DNA from: Zonotrichia leucophrys gambelii
Lineage: Eukaryota > Chordata > Aves > Passeriformes > Passerellidae
Assembly: GCF_028769735.1 (NCBI RefSeq)
Contig: NC_088172.1
Location: 90,179,951 to 90,243,950, forward strand
Direction: 5' to 3'
Length of the DNA stretch: 64,000 nucleotides
Under the pieces are notes generated by a model. The model did not search any database. It saw only the letters and a program-made list of their open reading frames with translations, and was not told the DNA's origin. The first letter of the stretch is position 1; every line of letters starts with the position of its first letter. This document shows positions 60,601 to 64,000 of this stretch, piece after piece. A program made the position numbers and the translations under genes.

Positions 60601-63600
60601 TGGATGGGAGCCAGCAGAGCCTGGGGAGGACCGAAGATCCTTTAGTACAGACAGGGATGACTGATCTCACACAGAGTGAGCACAGGTCAAAGCCTTGAAA
60701 AAAACCCCAGATTATTGGGAAACAGAATCCTTCAGAAATTTTTCCACATTATTCCTGCGGGCAGTGAGACCGCACATTTGAACAATGAGCTAACGGCAGG
60801 ACTTTAATCAAACCATTCCCACAGAAATGCTCAGACACTTGAAACACAACTCATTGGCCAAAATTCCTCCACACAAAGGTGACAAATGAGCCTTGAAAGA
60901 CATGCCCACAAAGCAGACATTTCTCAGCTGATGACGAACAGGCAGCCGTCACTGCTGCATTCTGCTCTCATCCCCAGTGGTAATAGCTACTGGCCTCAAG
61001 AACTAGTTAGCTCTCATTTATATCACTGAAAAGCAGTGTCTCCACTGAAGTCAATATAGTTTCACTGGGCTAAGTGTGATCAAATTAGGCTTGATGTCCA
61101 CAGACCTGAGTGTATTGCTAGCCTTAGGGCAGGGGAGCAAGAACAAAGGGCTCATATATTGGTATCTGTGTTTGGTCTGTAAAGGATTGCTCTCTCCTGC
61201 CCACCACATCTTTCAGCAATGGGCTATGTGGAGTCATACAATTAAAAAGTCATTTGTGTTCAAGATTCCCACATCTCTGATGTATGCCTTGTCACAGCAC
61301 AGGAGTTTAGCTCTAGTTCAGAGAGACTCGAGCATCATGAAAAGCTGGCTGCAAGCAAAAATCGTTCTGAGAGGAAATAGAAGAGGAACACAGAAAAAGA
61401 CATACACAGAGCAACCTGGAGATGCTACAGGACTCCACCAGAGCTGACTCTGGGTACAAGCAAAGCAGGCAGCTGCCCAAAACCTCAGGGAGACAAAGGC
61501 TTAGGAGCATTTTCCTTGATGTCCTTCTTCCTGCATGGCAGCAGATCCTGACTGATGGCCCTATTGGTGGCAACTGGAATCAGGAGTCAACCTTCAAGGC
61601 CACCTCCAGAATTCATGCTGGCAATCACAAACATCAAAGCTTTGTCTGCACTGTTCCAACATGAAGTCTAAAACATCCCAGGTTGTGCTGGTGATGGAGG
61701 CAGAGCCTTGAAAAGCTGCTGGTGATCCTGAAAGGGGACAACCGCCTCTCACAGGGGCCTCGGCAAAGAATCCTGGGAAAAGCTCACCTGCCACTGGAGC
61801 AGGATGGTTACCCATTTTTATTTTCCCACATTCTGCCTTGTGCATGGTAATCACCACACCATCCCCACCAGCTCTGGAACAAAGCACACAGGTGAACTTG
61901 CAGCTGGAAACTCACACATGTACAAACATGGTCCCCTTTTGTCAGCCATAGTATTTTACAGCCCTTGGGGGAGTAATAAGCCTGGGCTCAGTATCTGCTT
62001 CATGGTATGGCATAACTTTCAATCATGTTAATTAAATTAATATGGGCCATGCTAATGAAAACCACAAAATACTATTTTGGTGTCTATGAGCACATACATT
62101 TTGATAATATCAACTTGTCATTCTGATGTTCCTTTCTACACCAAATACCAACAATGTAAATATCTAACAACACTTTCATCATAACAAAGGAAATTCTTCA
62201 TCAGCACCAGACTGAATGCAGACAGACTTGTGTAAGCAGCAAGCACCAGAAATATTCAGACATACTAGGGCTCACCAAGTGTTCAACAAAGGCTCCTCCT
62301 ATCTAATCTTTTAATCTACTTTTGAGGTATATTTTTGGCTTGTATTTTGTTTTAGGTTAGGGGAGTTTTTTATTATTATTATTCTTTCCCTGCATGATTA
62401 GCCATCCAGGAAATGTTTAAATTACAAAATCATAAGGTTTAAAAGATTTATAGATCAAATTATATTAACCTAATGCAATAGGCCAGCCATACGGAAATTA
62501 GAAGTCTTTATATTTTATTTTGGTTATTAAATTGCTCCCTTTATACTGTTTAGTTTGTTTGTAACAGCAAGGTTTTGCTGTCTGATGTTAAAACTCACAG
62601 TGTAAACCAAGCAAAAACAAATGACTTAGTCCTTGGTTCAAAGAAATAATAGGTTACTAGCATAATTAATTTTATGTTTAATTACTACAGAATGAAACAA
62701 TTCAACAATATCCAATCAATCCTCAGAATGACAGAACAGAAGGTCAGCAGTTGCTAAGTCAATTGTTTTGAAAGAGAAATTTATGTCAGGTTCTCTTTTA
62801 TGTGCTAGAGAATGAAATTGGATAAAAGTGGTCAAGCAAATGTTAATTAATTGTATAAATGTAATCCTGTTGTCATGCAAAAATCACAGAGACTCCAGGC
62901 ACAGCGTACAAAGCCCTGGATATGCATCAGTCAAGAACATCTAGAAATTACATCTTTGACTTAAAAAAATAATGATGGAAGAAAGGAGAGCAAGCAGGAA
63001 TGTTTGAAAGCCAGACTAGTTTTCAGACTGGCATTCAGAAGCACATTTGTACAAGCTTCAGCCCAGTGGCTACAGAGTCAGGTCCACACCATCATGAAAT
63101 CTGACCCTGCTTCACTCCTTAGGGGCAAATCTGACAGGTGGCTGCTTTTGCCCTCCCTGTCTTTCCTCAGATTAGGAAATTAACTGGGTTCAAAATTTCC
63201 AACTCCTATGATTATTTTCTCACCCGAGCCTCCACGTATTCAGTGAGGTGTTATTTTCCTCTGACACTAGCCTTTAGTTACATGACTACACATTCCCATC
63301 CTGTCTCAATATACCTGATCCTGCTCCTGCTCCTGCTTCCTCACTCCCAGGAAAGTTTGGTGTTTTATGAGGCCTTACCTGCAGTTTCCAACAGTTTCCA
63401 TCAATTCCCAAGGCTGTTGATCAGGTGTTTCCAAGACCATGATTATCTAGTAGGCTCAGCAATCCTCTGGCCTAGAGTTTCATTCTTTTCTTCACTACTC
63501 TTCTGTTCAAGTCCTGCTCATGTCACCAGTGCCCACTCTCTATCACAAGCTGCTTCTTCCTTTAAAAACATCTTGTGAAAAATCTTTAACCAGTCTATTC

Positions 63601-64000
63601 TATTATTTTAAGCTCTCACAATCACCTTCAACTGAAGGTTGATAAGGAAAGGCCTGGTGGCCCAATGACCAGTGTCATAACTGGACCTGGCAATGAGGTC
63701 CATGAAAATTTACTGTGTTGGCTCTGAACTCTTGTTGAGGCAAGGACACGCACTGGGCACTCCTTACCTTAGCTCTTGCTGCTCTAATGGTATGATCCCA
63801 GCCTTTTGAAAAGTAGGGCAACAGAAACATTAGAAATCATTGACCTAATTATCACCATCCCAGCCTCTTTTAATCCATTTTTGTACAAAATCCAGCTGAG
63901 TAATTGATTACATGCAGAGCACAGACGCACCAGGATCCCTGACTGCAGAAGACTTCCTTCAGCCAAGGATAAGTTACCTCTGCCAGCCCAGAAAGGACAG

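Larger units (their letters stand above)
54892..64000. other. Gene-free sequence with poly(A) runs
   Basis: No gene recognised over about 9 kb. Contains an A/C-rich tract at 56862-56898, A22 at 56033-56054 and A27 at 57652-57678. AT-rich parts at 56990-57130, 57820-58250 and 62030-62900 may hold regulatory sequence but show no sharp motif cluster. The longest frames (123 codons at 61076-61447, 146 at 63138-63578) have no recognisable domain; the latter is Ser/Leu/Pro-rich, as expected from pyrimidine-rich DNA. Confidence 0.5.

Noticed and set aside
63138..63578. 146-codon plus-strand frame
   Set aside because: Ser, Leu and Pro-rich product from a pyrimidine-rich stretch, with no recognisable domain or splice context.
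1..64000. Bacterial-type systems (operons, CRISPR, toxin-antitoxin, phage defence)
   Set aside because: No ribosome-binding sites, no dense coding, no regularly spaced direct repeats; the CR1 tail and simple repeats indicate a vertebrate nuclear genome.

Overview
This window looks like a gene-poor stretch of a vertebrate nuclear genome, most likely a bird. The most specific clue is a short fragment at 31868-31933 that matches the 3' end of a CR1 LINE, the dominant retrotransposon of birds and other sauropsids. Very low recognisable repeat content, scattered A/T homopolymers, microsatellites and the absence of bacterial-style gene packing agree with this. Species cannot be told from the sequence. 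CR1 also occurs in crocodilians, turtles and lizards, so 'bird' is an inference.

I find no protein-coding gene, tRNA, rRNA, snRNA, CRISPR array or intact mobile element that I can defend. Nearly all open frames are short, unlike any family I know, and lie in sequence with microsatellites or AT-rich non-coding character. Two are unusually long and are listed with low confidence: 50209-51057 on the minus strand (282 codons) and 33158-33904 on the plus strand (248 codons).

Layout. 1-5 kb: plain sequence with one stretch around 1735-1900 that resembles the end of a 3' UTR. 5-34 kb: ordinary intergenic or intronic DNA with a CpG-rich patch (5.3 kb), a 161-bp GAGGA homopurine satellite (13.7 kb), a near-perfect hairpin (15.8 kb), a T44 run (19.0 kb), a 17-bp minisatellite (22.4 kb), a diverged direct repeat (25.0 and 26.1 kb), the CR1 fragment (31.9 kb) and a strong minus-strand G-quadruplex motif (34.3 kb). 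35-54 kb: the character changes to blocks rich in TAATTA, TCF/LEF, SOX, NKX2 and MEIS-type motifs, which look like conserved non-coding regulatory elements. 54-64 kb: again plain, with microsatellites and poly(A) runs.

The most interesting observation is a pair of diverged, colinear copies of one roughly 235-280-bp non-coding element, at 35041-35275 and 36237-36512. They share exact blocks of up to 20 bp, a TCF/LEF-type site and a palindromic ATTGCAAT. This looks like an old tandem duplication of a regulatory element. If the block works as a unit, it would be a cluster of distal enhancers for a developmental gene outside the window; the target gene cannot be named from this sequence.
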